NCBI GenBank assembly: GCA_024399275.1
Contig: JAKSHS010000006.1
Span: 1 to 48,737 of the forward strand
Reading direction: 5' to 3'
Source of the DNA: an archaeon
GTDB taxonomy: Archaea; Thermoplasmatota; Thermoplasmata; Methanomassiliicoccales; Methanomethylophilaceae
DNA length: 48,737 nucleotides
Position 1 is the stretch's first letter. Each line of letters begins with the position of its first letter. The notes beneath the pieces are model-generated. The model had not been told where the DNA came from, ran no database searches, and saw only the letters and a program-made list of their open reading frames with translations. The position numbers were made by a program, and so were the translations under genes. Below, one piece after another: positions 1-8,145 of the stretch.

Positions 1-725
1 CATTGTTCACACCATGTGCGAAGAGACTGACTAATTAAAGAAATCGAGGGGGTCAAAACGAGAATAATACCTTTACTATTGGTTTCATATTCAGCAATTT
101 TCAACGCTAAAAAGGTCTTACCTGTACCACAGGCCATGATTAATTTTCCACGATCGCGTGTTTTGAAGTAATTGTGAACTGCTTCTCTAGCTTCTTTTTG
201 ATAATCTCTAATATCAAATTTTTCTAAACGAGCATTAACACCATATATGCCTTCATCTAGTTTATCCCAATCAACTCGAGCAGATTCTAAATCATTCAAA
301 TTTAGACGTTGAACTTCCGGATCCTGGTCTTTAAGTGCTTCTTCAGCATGTGAACTCCAATTATTTGTAGTCGAAATCCACAACCTATGAGAAAATGAAA
401 AATTCCCTGGTTTTTTCCCAGAAGTCGTTATGAATGTATCAACGGAGCCTTTATCGACAACAGCATCTTCACCATAACACTTACATTGGACCGCCCAATA
501 CTCGTTTCTCAATGTTTTACAAACAATGTCAATTCCTATGTCTTGCCCGCTTCCAAAGTCATAACGATAAGGAAAGTCTTCCCATAACCACACATTTTCG
601 AACTCTCCATCGTATATCTGATACGTTCGTAGAAAAGCCTGCATCAAACGTTCAAAATGTCTACCAAGGTCCTGTTTAGAAAATTGAGATTTACGATATT
701 TCTCAATAACAGTTCGAAAACTCAC
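1..725 (-). CDS. Restriction-type DEAD/DEAH helicase with N-terminal Mrr-like nuclease (partial)
   Basis: The reading frame runs from a GTG at 725 to the left edge of the window, so only about 241 N-terminal residues are seen and the C-terminus is missing. The GTG is chosen because a GAGGTG ribosome site lies five bases before it. Residues about 60-85 hold the PD-(D/E)xK-like pattern GIDIV...YWAVQCK, close to the nuclease domain of type ISP restriction enzymes (LlaGI/LlaBIII group). A Walker A motif, MACGTGKTFLAL, follows near residue 200, then a helicase motif Ia-like LTPSISL. In type ISP enzymes one chain carries nuclease, helicase, methylase and target recognition, but only the first part is visible here, so a stand-alone helicase-nuclease is equally possible. 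It is likely a DNA-defence gene. An empty stretch of about 500 bases separates it from the housekeeping genes. Confidence 0.85.
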   Translation of the reverse strand, partial: MSFRTVIEKYRKSQFSKQDLGRHFERLMQAFLRTYQIYDGEFENVWLWEDFPYRYDFGSGQDIGIDIVCKTLRNEYWAVQCKCYGEDAVVDKGSVDTFITTSGKKPGNFSFSHRLWISTTNNWSSHAEEALKDQDPEVQRLNLNDLESARVDWDKLDEGIYGVNARLEKFDIRDYQKEAREAVHNYFKTRDRGKLIMACGTGKTFLALKIAEYETNSKGIILVLTPSISLISQSLRTWCEQ

Positions 726-1232
726 AAAGACACCTCGTCTACGTAGGGTATTGTCATTCTTAATATTTAGCGAACGTTACCTCTGTAACCGATATAAAAA
801 CTACGTAAATCGGACACATTACAATCACAAAACAATATTAGTCAACCCAAAACAAGAAACGTCCAAAAACTCTAACTTATGCATCATAAATATAGAATTT
901 AATCGCTCTAAAGTGTTAACACCAATGGTTAAAACATCCAAATACAAACTTGCAGTCCACAATATACTTCAAAGTCGCAGCAAGCTCCCCCAATTATAAA
1001 TCTCGTACACAACAAAAACGAAGATTCAAATTCATTTTCTTACGAAGTCCACTTCCCATCTTGAAAACACCGAAACACTGTTGAACAATATTAAGTATCA
1101 CATAGGCACAACCCCAAAAACTACACCATTAAATCTTACAAGGAAGCCATGCCAGCTAAATGGAATTTAAACAATTCTTCAGGGCTTAACTCTAACAATA
1201 TTTATTTCGAAATCGCTACGAATCATTGTGAT
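726..1232. other. Gene-free AT-rich stretch
   Basis: I see no convincing coding region, RNA gene or repeat between the start of the restriction helicase and the end of the UPF0235 gene. One open frame at 751-999 on the plus strand has no family resemblance, an unusual residue mix and no ribosome site. The stretch must hold the promoter of the minus-strand helicase. Confidence 0.5.
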
Positions 1233-1535
1233 TCATCCTGTCAAAGCATTCCTCAAAGACCGTAAGACTTCATCCTTCTCCCCATATACAAGCACAGTTT
1301 TCTGTCTATTTTTTCCACCGCAAACTATTTCACATCTGCACTTTGTCACTTCTTCAATAAGGGACATAACTTCTTTGTTTGCCTCATTGTTTTGAGGTGA
1401 TGATTTTACCCTTACGACCAGTCTCTTTCTCCATTTATCTACTTCTTCAAAACCCGATCTATTGGAATGCGGCAAAACGGAAATGTATAGTTTTATCCCC
1501 TCACCAATTACGTCGATAGCTTCAAGAACATCCAT
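1233..1535 (-). CDS. UPF0235/DUF167 (YggU-like) protein
   Basis: A small protein of about 100 residues with the DUF167 pattern: an ISVLPHSNRSGF strand near the N-terminus, then LVVRVKSSPQNNEANKE (family form: L-x-V-x-V-x-apP-x-dGkAN) and the CGGKNRQKTV strand (family form: v-x-G-x-sR-x-K). The family's biochemical role is unknown. The frame opens at ATG 1565, but a TATA-like element at 1574-1586 lies too close to that codon. I therefore prefer the ATG at 1535, which also matches the usual family N-terminus. It is divergent from the GINS51 gene, with less than 100 bases between starts. Confidence 0.8.
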   Translation of the reverse strand: MDVLEAIDVIGEGIKLYISVLPHSNRSGFEEVDKWRKRLVVRVKSSPQNNEANKEVMSLIEEVTKCRCEIVCGGKNRQKTVLVYGEKDEVLRSLRNALTG

Positions 1536-1626
1536 ATACACACGCTCAGCAGAACACAGATTCATTGTTTTTTACTAGTTTAAATAACTATCCTATGCAA
1601 TCGAACGGTTAAAATATAGTCAAATA

Positions 1627-2238
1627 ATGGTAGTAACGATGGTCGATAGCTCAGAAAACATAACAGTCGAGTATCTCAGTTCAACAGAGAGAGCGGAAGA
1701 AAGAGATTCCTCTTTATCTACCATCAGAAAAGATTTCTATTCTGTAGTCCCCGACCACATTATTCGTCTTCGAGGGGAATGTAACAAACTAATTTTGAGT
1801 ACAGAAGGAATGGATGTCTTCAAATGTGCGGAGCTTGACGACAGATGCAAGAAAATGCAGAAGCGATACAAGCATATAATTGACCTACGCATGCGAAAAA
1901 TTACCAACTTAGCGCTTCGTAACGCCATGGGATCCGGTGAAACCATAAGTGGATTGACACCTGAAGAACAAGTCTATTACGAGACTGTCTACGAAAGTGC
2001 GTCGAAAATGTACACTCTAACTATCACTGAGAAAGATAGTACACCCAATGATACAGTACCAGCAAAAAAACTCGTACAGGAGGAGAGATACGTTGTCGTC
2101 CATGTCACCAAAGACGCCACATTCTCGTGGTTTGATAGAGACTACAAGCTTATGAAAGAGGACGTTACTAGCGTACCAGCATCAGTTGCCTTGATACTTC
2201 TAACTCACAAATGTGGCGAAATAATAACTACTCTTTGA
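1627..2238 (+). CDS. DNA replication factor GINS, Gins51 type
   Basis: A 203-residue protein that matches archaeal Gins51, part of the CMG-like replicative helicase assembly with MCM and the RecJ/GAN-type nuclease. The N-terminal A domain carries the typical IRKDFYSVVPDHIIRL start near residue 33 and a helix pair with RKITNLAL, followed by GLTPEEQVYYE. After a loop comes the small B domain, YVVVHVTKDATFSWFDRDY then DVTSVPASVALILL, whose order (A then B) is that of Gins51. A second ATG at 1639 lies 25 bases after a TTAAAATATAG element and could be the true leaderless start. The last 11 bases overlap the convergent hydrolase gene. A RecJ-like gene lies at the far end of this window. Confidence 0.85.
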   Translation: MVVTMVDSSENITVEYLSSTERAEERDSSLSTIRKDFYSVVPDHIIRLRGECNKLILSTEGMDVFKCAELDDRCKKMQKRYKHIIDLRMRKITNLALRNAMGSGETISGLTPEEQVYYETVYESASKMYTLTITEKDSTPNDTVPAKKLVQEERYVVVHVTKDATFSWFDRDYKLMKEDVTSVPASVALILLTHKCGEIITTL

Positions 2239-2989
2239 TTATCCTAGTATCCCCTTTAAATTCCAAACAATCTAAGTTCATTCTTTTAATACCAGAAATA
2301 CGAGACACAGTTTCCCTTGCTATGTCTGGGGTATTATTCTTCTTACTGAGATGAGCCAAGAAAATTTTTCTCTGATGATTGGTAATGGTTCTTTTAATTA
2401 CCTCACCAGATACCGTATTACATAAATGTCCTACGTCGCTGTCAATACGCCGTTTTAAAATATATGGGTAAGGACCAGTTTCCAACATCTCACTATCATA
2501 ATTTGATTCTATCAACGCGATATCTGCCTCCTGAAGTGCATGTTCTACTTGATAGGTTACAAGCCCCATATCCGTGGCAATCAGTATCTTCTTTTTTCCA
2601 GTATCTATGGCGTAAGCACATGGTTCCGCTGCGTCATGAGACGTCGGTAACGCCACAACACTCATTCCAGCAATGTCAAATGGACTCATCATGAATATTC
2701 TTTCATGCATATTGCCGTCAAAATGAGATGCATCAAACGTGTTTTGGTTGCAGATAATAGGGAGGTTCAATTTTTTAGAAACAATCTGTACGCTTCTAAT
2801 ATGATCGATATGTTCATGTGTTACAAGGATGCCTTTTAACTCATTTTCGTCAATACCATTTACAGCCATCAACGACTTTGTCGATTTGAAACTAAGCCCA
2901 GAGTCAACCATTATCGCGCTATTTTCGTATCTAACAATGGCACAGTTACCATCGCTCCCACTAGCCAGAACGTGAACTTCTACCGACAT
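2228..2989 (-). CDS. Metallo-beta-lactamase-fold hydrolase (YycJ/WalJ-like)
   Basis: A 253-residue cytosolic protein starting VHVLASGSDGNCAIV, the typical opening of YycJ/WalJ-like MBL proteins. The metal-binding HxHxDH motif is THEHIDH near residue 58. Further metal ligands are likely the His in ALPTSHDAAE, the Asp in IATDMG and the His in FLAHLSKKNN. YycJ proteins are thought to be 5'-to-3' DNA exonucleases, but whether this archaeal member does the same is inference. The gene converges on GINS51 with an 11-base overlap and ends in TAG. Confidence 0.8.
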   Translation of the reverse strand: MSVEVHVLASGSDGNCAIVRYENSAIMVDSGLSFKSTKSLMAVNGIDENELKGILVTHEHIDHIRSVQIVSKKLNLPIICNQNTFDASHFDGNMHERIFMMSPFDIAGMSVVALPTSHDAAEPCAYAIDTGKKKILIATDMGLVTYQVEHALQEADIALIESNYDSEMLETGPYPYILKRRIDSDVGHLCNTVSGEVIKRTITNHQRKIFLAHLSKKNNTPDIARETVSRISGIKRMNLDCLEFKGDTRIIKE

Positions 2990-3425
2990 CTTGTTCGCTT
3001 CTAGACAATTTATGTATATCGAAAGATTACCTCGCCAACCGCTATAATGGTCGGCTTAGGAAGATCCGCAACCTCCAATTTCCACAGCAGACTGAATCCA
3101 CCAGTAATATAGAATTGTTTTCAGACACGACCCTTGCTACCTAACAGACAACTTATCACAAAGCATCCTGCAGACATTAAAGGAATTGACGTCAATTATT
3201 AATTGTGAATACATCGCCATAAGAGGACAAGCCATATGAAACACAGACAAAATCACGTCAAAATATCCATAATAATCTAAGACATATCCGCCATAATCGC
3301 CCGAGTGAAACGGTGACAAACACCCCGTTTACTCAGATTCATAAGAAACATATCTATCAATAGGTAGACACATCAATCCACTTGTGTTCAATACCCTATC
3401 TTTCTCATAATCAAAACAATTGCTT
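2990..3425. other. Gene-free stretch with a 14-base palindrome
   Basis: No supported gene lies between the MBL hydrolase and the DUF2284 gene, both on the minus strand. A minus-strand open frame at 3137-3319 has no family look. A perfect palindrome, AATTGACGTCAATT, sits at 3184-3197 and could be a protein-binding site. Confidence 0.4.
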
Positions 3426-4040
3426 CTAAGTTAACGCACTTCCATTTTTTGTTAAGAATATACAGTAAAGTGTAATTTCTCCATCTCTAAATGTAAAGTC
3501 GCCACCTATATCCCTGATATACTCGGCCATGTCAATACCGTATCCGCTTATAGAAAATATTCTCATTTCCGGATACCTGCACTTTTTATCATCAAGAGCC
3601 GAACACCGTTCGCAATAATTGCATCCTCCAACTGATAGAGCAATAACGTCAAATCCGTTTCTTCTCATATCTGTCATTACACTTCTACAAGTGTCTTGAA
3701 ACCCACCTATGATTTTTTTGACGTAGCTCTTATTTCTAAAATCTACATCTTCAAAAGTTTGGGTAAGAACATCCGCAATATTGTAGCGACTAATCTCTGA
3801 AATACACACATCGGCATCTCCTAGAAATGGAGGACATGTTAAATTTCTCCCATAATTGCCGCAACGATTCGTCTTACAGATTTCTCTGTTTTTCCTAATG
3901 GAATTTAAGATTATATTTGGCTTAACAACATCAACAAAAAGATTCGAATTTGAAATGTCTTTACATAATTTTTTCAACAAACAAATTCTCCCATCCAACA
4001 TGTGATCGTCCATAACTTTGTCCTTAACAGTTATCCCCAT
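3426..4040 (-). CDS. DUF2284 predicted metal-binding protein
   Basis: A 204-residue cysteine-rich protein. It carries the DUF2284 signature CKTNRCGNYGRNLTCPPF (family form C-x-x-x-x-C-x-x-YG-x-x-x-x-CPP) near residues 55-75, a second cluster GGCNYCERC with a later Cys near residue 153, and a C-terminal GYGIDMAEYIRDIG block usual for the family. DUF2284 proteins occur widely in anaerobes. They probably bind iron-sulfur or another metal, and the function is not known. The start at 4040 gives the full frame; a second Met at codon 10 (4013) is possible. A gap of about 200 bases separates it from the divergent ABC importer genes. Confidence 0.8.
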   Translation of the reverse strand: MGITVKDKVMDDHMLDGRICLLKKLCKDISNSNLFVDVVKPNIILNSIRKNREICKTNRCGNYGRNLTCPPFLGDADVCISEISRYNIADVLTQTFEDVDFRNKSYVKKIIGGFQDTCRSVMTDMRRNGFDVIALSVGGCNYCERCSALDDKKCRYPEMRIFSISGYGIDMAEYIRDIGGDFTFRDGEITLYCIFLTKNGSALT

Positions 4041-4112
4041 ATTTTTATCATTTAGTAGTAAACCAAGGGCTCCGACTCTTCACACAAATATGAAAAGGCA
4101 GCTTTTAACAGA

Positions 4113-4122
4113 AATTATATAG
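4113..4122 (+). promoter_or_regulatory. TATA-like element before the ABC importer operon
   Basis: AATTATATAG lies about 130 bases before the binding-protein start at 4243, implying a leader of about 100 bases. No known riboswitch pattern was recognised in the leader. A ribosome site GAGGTAG lies at 4231-4237, just before the ATG. Confidence 0.35.
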
Positions 4123-4242
4123 AAACTTTACAGGTCTAATAAGGGCGCTTATATTCAATAACACGCAGATAGTAAACGTTGTATAATCGTTTCAAAAAGA
4201 TTATATTCGGCTACCAGAATGAAGCCGCGCTGAGGTAGTGCA

Positions 4243-5397
4243 ATGATCAAGTTATTCAATTGGAACCTCAAACTATGGGTAACCATTATCGTAATTATTG
4301 CAATCCTCGCAGGCGTAAGTGCACCTCTTTCCAAGTTGTCAGGAACAGATACAACTACAATCGTAATTTCAAGAGTAAATACAGAGGGCTCTGGAATATT
4401 TGGCGACGATTCTTCCATGGTCAATAATACGAAACCTTTAAGCATAAATGCAGAAAAATGGAAGGGGAAGGTCGTTGGAACGCCAGGCTTCGCATCTATT
4501 CAAGATGTAATAATCAAAGAACAGATCAAAAATGCTGGTCTCAAGTGGGAACAATATCAGGAAGGACGTCCTGTCGATCCAGAAAAGGTTTCGATTTGGC
4601 CATGTGGTTTTACAACCATGAAAGATAATTTCGTCAGCGGAAAAATACAAGCGGGTATTGTCTGGGAACCATTCTACAGTGAATTTACCAAGTTACAAGG
4701 GTGCTATGGTCTTTGTACCACTGGTGAGCTTCAGGGATACGAAAATCATGCTTGTTGTGTAATTTCGGTGAACAGCAACTATCTAAACGATCATCGATGG
4801 GAAGTTATTAACTTCCTTGCAGGTTATGTTAAAGCAGTGGACTGGATGAATAATTCTATGAATTCTCCTGAAGCCCACGCCGAAATCGTCAAAATAGCTA
4901 TGAAGAATTGTTCTAACTCTGTTAGTGAAGACACAATCAGCGACGCTTTAAAAAATGTCAGGTATGTGTACAATCTTGACAATTTCGTAGATGAGTATGC
5001 CTCTCTAATTAACAACATGATGAATGCTGGTCAGATTAAATCGTCTATTCTAAACCCAGAATCCATAAACCAATTTGCTAAGAACCACGTAGATTCTAGA
5101 CCTCTAGATGCAGCAGTAAAACTCTTAAAAGAAGGCCAAAACAAGAATCAGAGTGATACACTAACAGAAGTGAAGGTAGCATGCTTACCGGCGGACATTC
5201 ACCAGCTTGCGCTTCATGTAGCAATAGAAAAGGGATTTTTCAAGGAGAGAGGCATTAGCATTTCACTAAACATATGTCCCCTGGGCCCCAATGTTCTTAC
5301 CGCTATTATAGGCGGTGAGTCCGATATAGGGTTCGCGGGAGCCCCTCCAACAGTTGTCAACACCGTTAACATGACTGGAGGTACGCGGTGTGGTTAA
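4243..5397 (+). CDS. ABC importer substrate-binding protein, apparently circularly permuted
   Basis: A 384-residue extracytoplasmic protein of the NMT1/SsuA type with an N-terminal hydrophobic signal or anchor (residues 11-29). The family's segments are in the wrong order. Residues 35-290 correspond to the middle and C-terminal parts: TTIVISRVNTEGSG, then KGKVVGTPGFASIQDV near 74-89 and AGIVWEPF near 137-144. Residues 309-380 are what normally forms the N-terminus: VKVACLPADIHQLALHVAIE, GFFKERGI, then GGESDIGFAGAPPTVV. The C-terminal end, NTVNMTGG, would run straight into the N-terminal TDTTTIVISRVN in an ordinary protein. Together the parts make one complete two-lobe protein. The final codons double as the ribosome site (GGAGGT) of the permease, whose GTG lies 8 bases inside this gene. 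The substrate is unknown: sulfonate, nitrate, thiamine-precursor and metal-chelate transporters all share this family. Confidence 0.85.
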   Translation: MIKLFNWNLKLWVTIIVIIAILAGVSAPLSKLSGTDTTTIVISRVNTEGSGIFGDDSSMVNNTKPLSINAEKWKGKVVGTPGFASIQDVIIKEQIKNAGLKWEQYQEGRPVDPEKVSIWPCGFTTMKDNFVSGKIQAGIVWEPFYSEFTKLQGCYGLCTTGELQGYENHACCVISVNSNYLNDHRWEVINFLAGYVKAVDWMNNSMNSPEAHAEIVKIAMKNCSNSVSEDTISDALKNVRYVYNLDNFVDEYASLINNMMNAGQIKSSILNPESINQFAKNHVDSRPLDAAVKLLKEGQNKNQSDTLTEVKVACLPADIHQLALHVAIEKGFFKERGISISLNICPLGPNVLTAIIGGESDIGFAGAPPTVVNTVNMTGGTRCG

Positions 5398-6202
5398 TAT
5401 TGATCTCAACTACGACGAATACAACAAGGTACACCGTATAATTAGAGGCACACTTGTCACAGTGTCATCACTTGTCATTTTTGTCTTGGCATGGAACGAT
5501 ATATCTCTCCTCATAGGTAAATCTGCAATTCCGTCTCCGATGAAGACATTTGATGCTCTTAAATACCTACTTTTTAATGAAGACGGCGTAACACAATCAA
5601 CCATATGGCATCATATGTTAGTTAGTCTTGAGAGATTTCTTTCAGGGTTATCCATTGCATTTGTCATCTCTGTAATGCTTGGACTGATTATTGGGTCATT
5701 TAAGACATTGGATGATTTTACAAAACCTATCATAGAAATTCTTCGGCCCATAGCACCAATGGCATGGGCACCAATACTTATCTTCGCAATCGGTTATAAA
5801 TGGGGCCCTATCGCGGTTGTCTTTGTAGGAGTCTTTTTCCCTCTACTAACAAACACGATTTTTGGCGTCAAATCTATTGATTCAAAACTTATTGATGCCG
5901 CAAGGACACTCGGAGCGTCAAAGATACAAATTTTTACAAAAGTTATGCTTCCCTGTACCGTTCCATACATAATGAATGGTCTTCGCATAGGATCTGGTAT
6001 CGGATGGATGTGCATTGTTGCCTCTGAATTATATGCAGCAGCATGCGGGGGCATAGGGTACTTTGTAGGAATTCATGCATCAATCGGTCTATGGTCAAAT
6101 GTATATGTAGGCATTGTAGTCATTGCGGCACTAGGAACTATGACCACAGGTCTATTCGATCTAATTTATAAGTTCGTATCAGAAGGAATGGGAATGAAAT
6201 GA
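5390..6202 (+). CDS. ABC importer permease (SsuC/TauC-like)
   Basis: A 270-residue membrane protein with about six hydrophobic segments, the first at residues 20-38. It carries the EAA loop that docks on the ATPase, DAARTLGASKIQIFTKVMLP, near residues 164-183. It belongs to the binding-protein-dependent permease family (BPD_transp_1). The GTG start at 5390 is supported by GGAGGT at 5377-5382 and overlaps the end of the binding-protein gene, implying coupled translation. The stop overlaps the next ATG (ATGA), so the three importer genes form one tight operon. Confidence 0.9.
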   Translation: MVNIDLNYDEYNKVHRIIRGTLVTVSSLVIFVLAWNDISLLIGKSAIPSPMKTFDALKYLLFNEDGVTQSTIWHHMLVSLERFLSGLSIAFVISVMLGLIIGSFKTLDDFTKPIIEILRPIAPMAWAPILIFAIGYKWGPIAVVFVGVFFPLLTNTIFGVKSIDSKLIDAARTLGASKIQIFTKVMLPCTVPYIMNGLRIGSGIGWMCIVASELYAAACGGIGYFVGIHASIGLWSNVYVGIVVIAALGTMTTGLFDLIYKFVSEGMGMK

Positions 6203-6999
6203 AAGGTGATATGTCCAACAATAAACAGACAGAGAACGTTGGAGATATTCAAATCACGAACTTGTCCAAAATATTCAAAACAGACGAGAGAGAAGTAGTT
6301 GCTATCAAAAATTTTAACCTTGATATCAAGAAAGGAGAACTTGTAAGTATAGTGGGCCCATCAGGCTGTGGCAAGACAACGCTTCTCAGATGCATTGCTG
6401 GTTTAGAAACACCTACAAGCGGGGTGATCTCGTCGCACGGTAAGCAGTTCACAAAACCAGGAGCGGACAGAGGCATGGTTTTTCAGGACTTCATGCTCTT
6501 TCCTTGGAGATCTGTGAGAAAGAATGTTGAATTTGGGCTTGAAGTTATGGGGTTAGCAAAAACTGAGCGAAGAATAAAAGCAGAAACATATCTCAAACTA
6601 GTCGGTCTCGAAAAATTTATGGATGCAAAAATCCACGAACTTTCTGGAGGTATGAAACAGCGTATTGGGATTGCGAGAGCACTTGTCACAAAACCTAGCA
6701 TAATCCTTATGGATGAACCATTCGGCGCGTTAGACGCACAAACAAGGAACATTATGCAAAGTGAATTGGTCAAAATTTTAGATAAAACAGACCAAACAAT
6801 TATTTTTGTTACTCATTCTGTCGAAGAGGCGATATTTCTTTCTGACAGAATTATTGTTTTAACAAAACGACCCGCCACTATTAAAGAGATTATCAATGTC
6901 CCGTGGTCAAGACCAAGAGATCGTACCAATTCTGAGTTTATCGCACTTAGAAGAAAAATTCTAAAAAATCTTGAAGAAGAGAATGTTATGTCTGATTAG
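6199..6999 (+). CDS. ABC importer ATPase (SsuB/TauB-like)
   Basis: The ATP-hydrolysing subunit of the importer, 266 residues. It shows Walker A GPSGCGKTT (near 54-62), a Q-loop VFQDFMLFPW typical of the nitrate/sulfonate/taurine group, the signature LSGGMKQRIGIARAL, Walker B IILMDEPFGALD and the switch His in VTHSVEEA. ATG 6199 overlaps the permease stop. A second ATG at 6211, preceded by AAAGGTGAT, is an equally good or better start. The gene ends in TAG at 6997-6999, and a true stop soon follows in the same frame, so read-through would add little. Confidence 0.92.
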   Translation: MKGDMSNNKQTENVGDIQITNLSKIFKTDEREVVAIKNFNLDIKKGELVSIVGPSGCGKTTLLRCIAGLETPTSGVISSHGKQFTKPGADRGMVFQDFMLFPWRSVRKNVEFGLEVMGLAKTERRIKAETYLKLVGLEKFMDAKIHELSGGMKQRIGIARALVTKPSIILMDEPFGALDAQTRNIMQSELVKILDKTDQTIIFVTHSVEEAIFLSDRIIVLTKRPATIKEIINVPWSRPRDRTNSEFIALRRKILKNLEEENVMSD

Positions 7000-7069
7000 T
7001 TTATCTGCTCCTACATATCGTAAATCTTTTTTCGTAATTCCTTAATAGTGCTCCATCGGTGTAGCATAT

Positions 7070-7657
7070 ATGCATGTTTACATATTAGGAGGGTTCCTTG
7101 GAGCAGGAAAAACCACACTCCTGATGAAAATTGCCAATGAACTTATAAACAAAGGTAAAAAAGTTGTAGCATTAGTCAACGAAGTTGGAAAGGTCGGTGT
7201 CGATGGAATCACTATTAAATCAGGTGGATACACCACAGTAGAACTTCCATCAGGATGCATATGCTGCACATTAGCTGGTTCTCTTCAAGAAAATTTTGTT
7301 CAAATTAAGCAACAATACTGCCCGGATGTTGTATTAATTGAGCCTACAGGTATCGCGCTTCCACATAGAGTTATGGAAATTGTCAAACTAATCGAGAATC
7401 CAGAGATTATAAAAATATTCGGAGTTGCAGACGTTCCGAGGTTTGATTTGTTTGTTTCAAAGAAGAAAGATTTTTACCTTAGACAACTGGCACATTCAAA
7501 TCTTCTTATTCTTACTAAAATTGATCTTGCTAAAGAAGGAGATATCGAAAAAATTCAAAAATGGTTTGCTAAAGAAGTTCCAGGGGTAGACCTTGTACCA
7601 GTGTGCTCAAACTCAGACAATAACATGTGTACAATTTTTAAGGAGATGAAACAATGA
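7070..7657 (+). CDS. CobW/HypB/UreG-type (G3E) GTPase, short form
   Basis: A 195-residue P-loop GTPase of the COG0523/CobW group, which loads metals (Zn, Co, Ni) or helps cobalamin enzymes. It shows Walker A GGFLGAGKTTLL (residues 7-18), the metal-binding CxCC motif at 63-66 (GCICC), the IEPTG segment, and TKIDL as the base-recognition motif. It ends after the G domain and lacks the C-terminal CobW_C domain found in full CobW proteins. The next gene overlaps it by four bases (ATGA) and may supply the missing partner function. It lies 70 bases after the ABC ATPase on the same strand, so metal or cofactor uptake is a reasonable inference for the whole locus. Confidence 0.85.
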   Translation: MHVYILGGFLGAGKTTLLMKIANELINKGKKVVALVNEVGKVGVDGITIKSGGYTTVELPSGCICCTLAGSLQENFVQIKQQYCPDVVLIEPTGIALPHRVMEIVKLIENPEIIKIFGVADVPRFDLFVSKKKDFYLRQLAHSNLLILTKIDLAKEGDIEKIQKWFAKEVPGVDLVPVCSNSDNNMCTIFKEMKQ

Positions 7658-8067
7658 GCGAAGAGACGTCAATTGAATTATCAAACGGTGCTGCTGTCGG
7701 TTTTACAGGACATATACACGATTTCGACGCTAATGTTGAAACAGAATTAGATCATGTTATGATGGAAATTGGAAAATGGGTCGAATCTGAAGCCGAAATA
7801 TTTCTTGGGCATATTAAAATGGCTATCACTTCTAACGACAAAAGTATCACACTTAATCTGACCGACCTCGAAGAAGGTGTAAAACATCACAACATTTTAG
7901 GTCGCGTGGGAAACGTCCATTTTAACTTTATGGTAGCAGTTACTGATGTCGACGAACATAAACTAAAAGACCAGATATTGCACATAATGAAAAATTCCAA
8001 AATAAATTTCTGTTTGGAAGAACACGAGTGTTCGTGTGAGCATGACGAACATCATGATAAACACTAA
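7654..8067 (+). CDS. Unknown protein with His/Cys-rich C-terminal tail
   Basis: A 137-residue protein that I cannot assign to a named family. It is mostly acidic with a predicted alpha/beta body. Its last 15 residues hold HECSCEHDEHHDKH, a dense cluster of His, Cys and acidic side chains that looks made for metal binding. It starts inside the end of the CobW-like GTPase gene (ATGA overlap), so the two are almost certainly co-translated. Tails like this occur on metal chaperones such as HypB and some CobW proteins. I infer that this protein works with the short GTPase as a metal carrier or acceptor, but the metal and the target are unknown. Confidence 0.75.
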   Translation: MSEETSIELSNGAAVGFTGHIHDFDANVETELDHVMMEIGKWVESEAEIFLGHIKMAITSNDKSITLNLTDLEEGVKHHNILGRVGNVHFNFMVAVTDVDEHKLKDQILHIMKNSKINFCLEEHECSCEHDEHHDKH

Positions 8068-8145
8068 AAAGCAATAATGACGCAATAAATCCGCTAGTCC
8101 ACTTTATGCTAAAACCCCTGGGTAAGCCACCAACAACCCATATAG

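Noticed and set aside
434-679. Plus-strand open frame of 81 residues
   Set aside because: It lies opposite the restriction helicase gene, whose minus-strand frame shows clear motifs; this is its shadow.
751-999. Plus-strand open frame of 82 residues in the gap after the helicase
   Set aside because: It has no family resemblance, no ribosome site and a composition like translated AT-rich noncoding DNA.
3137-3319. Minus-strand open frame of 60 residues
   Set aside because: It has no recognisable domain, ribosome site or promoter; it is probably chance.
4243-5397. Reading the binding protein as two truncated tandem genes
   Set aside because: The two parts together give exactly one complete protein with no overlap or duplication, and they share one unbroken frame, so permutation explains it better than two broken copies.
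6997-7020. Possible read-through of the TAG stop of the ABC ATPase (pyrrolysine idea)
   Set aside because: The frame after TAG holds only seven codons before TAA. TAG also ends several other ordinary genes in the window (2228, 3426, 13781 and 25001), so TAG looks like a normal stop here.
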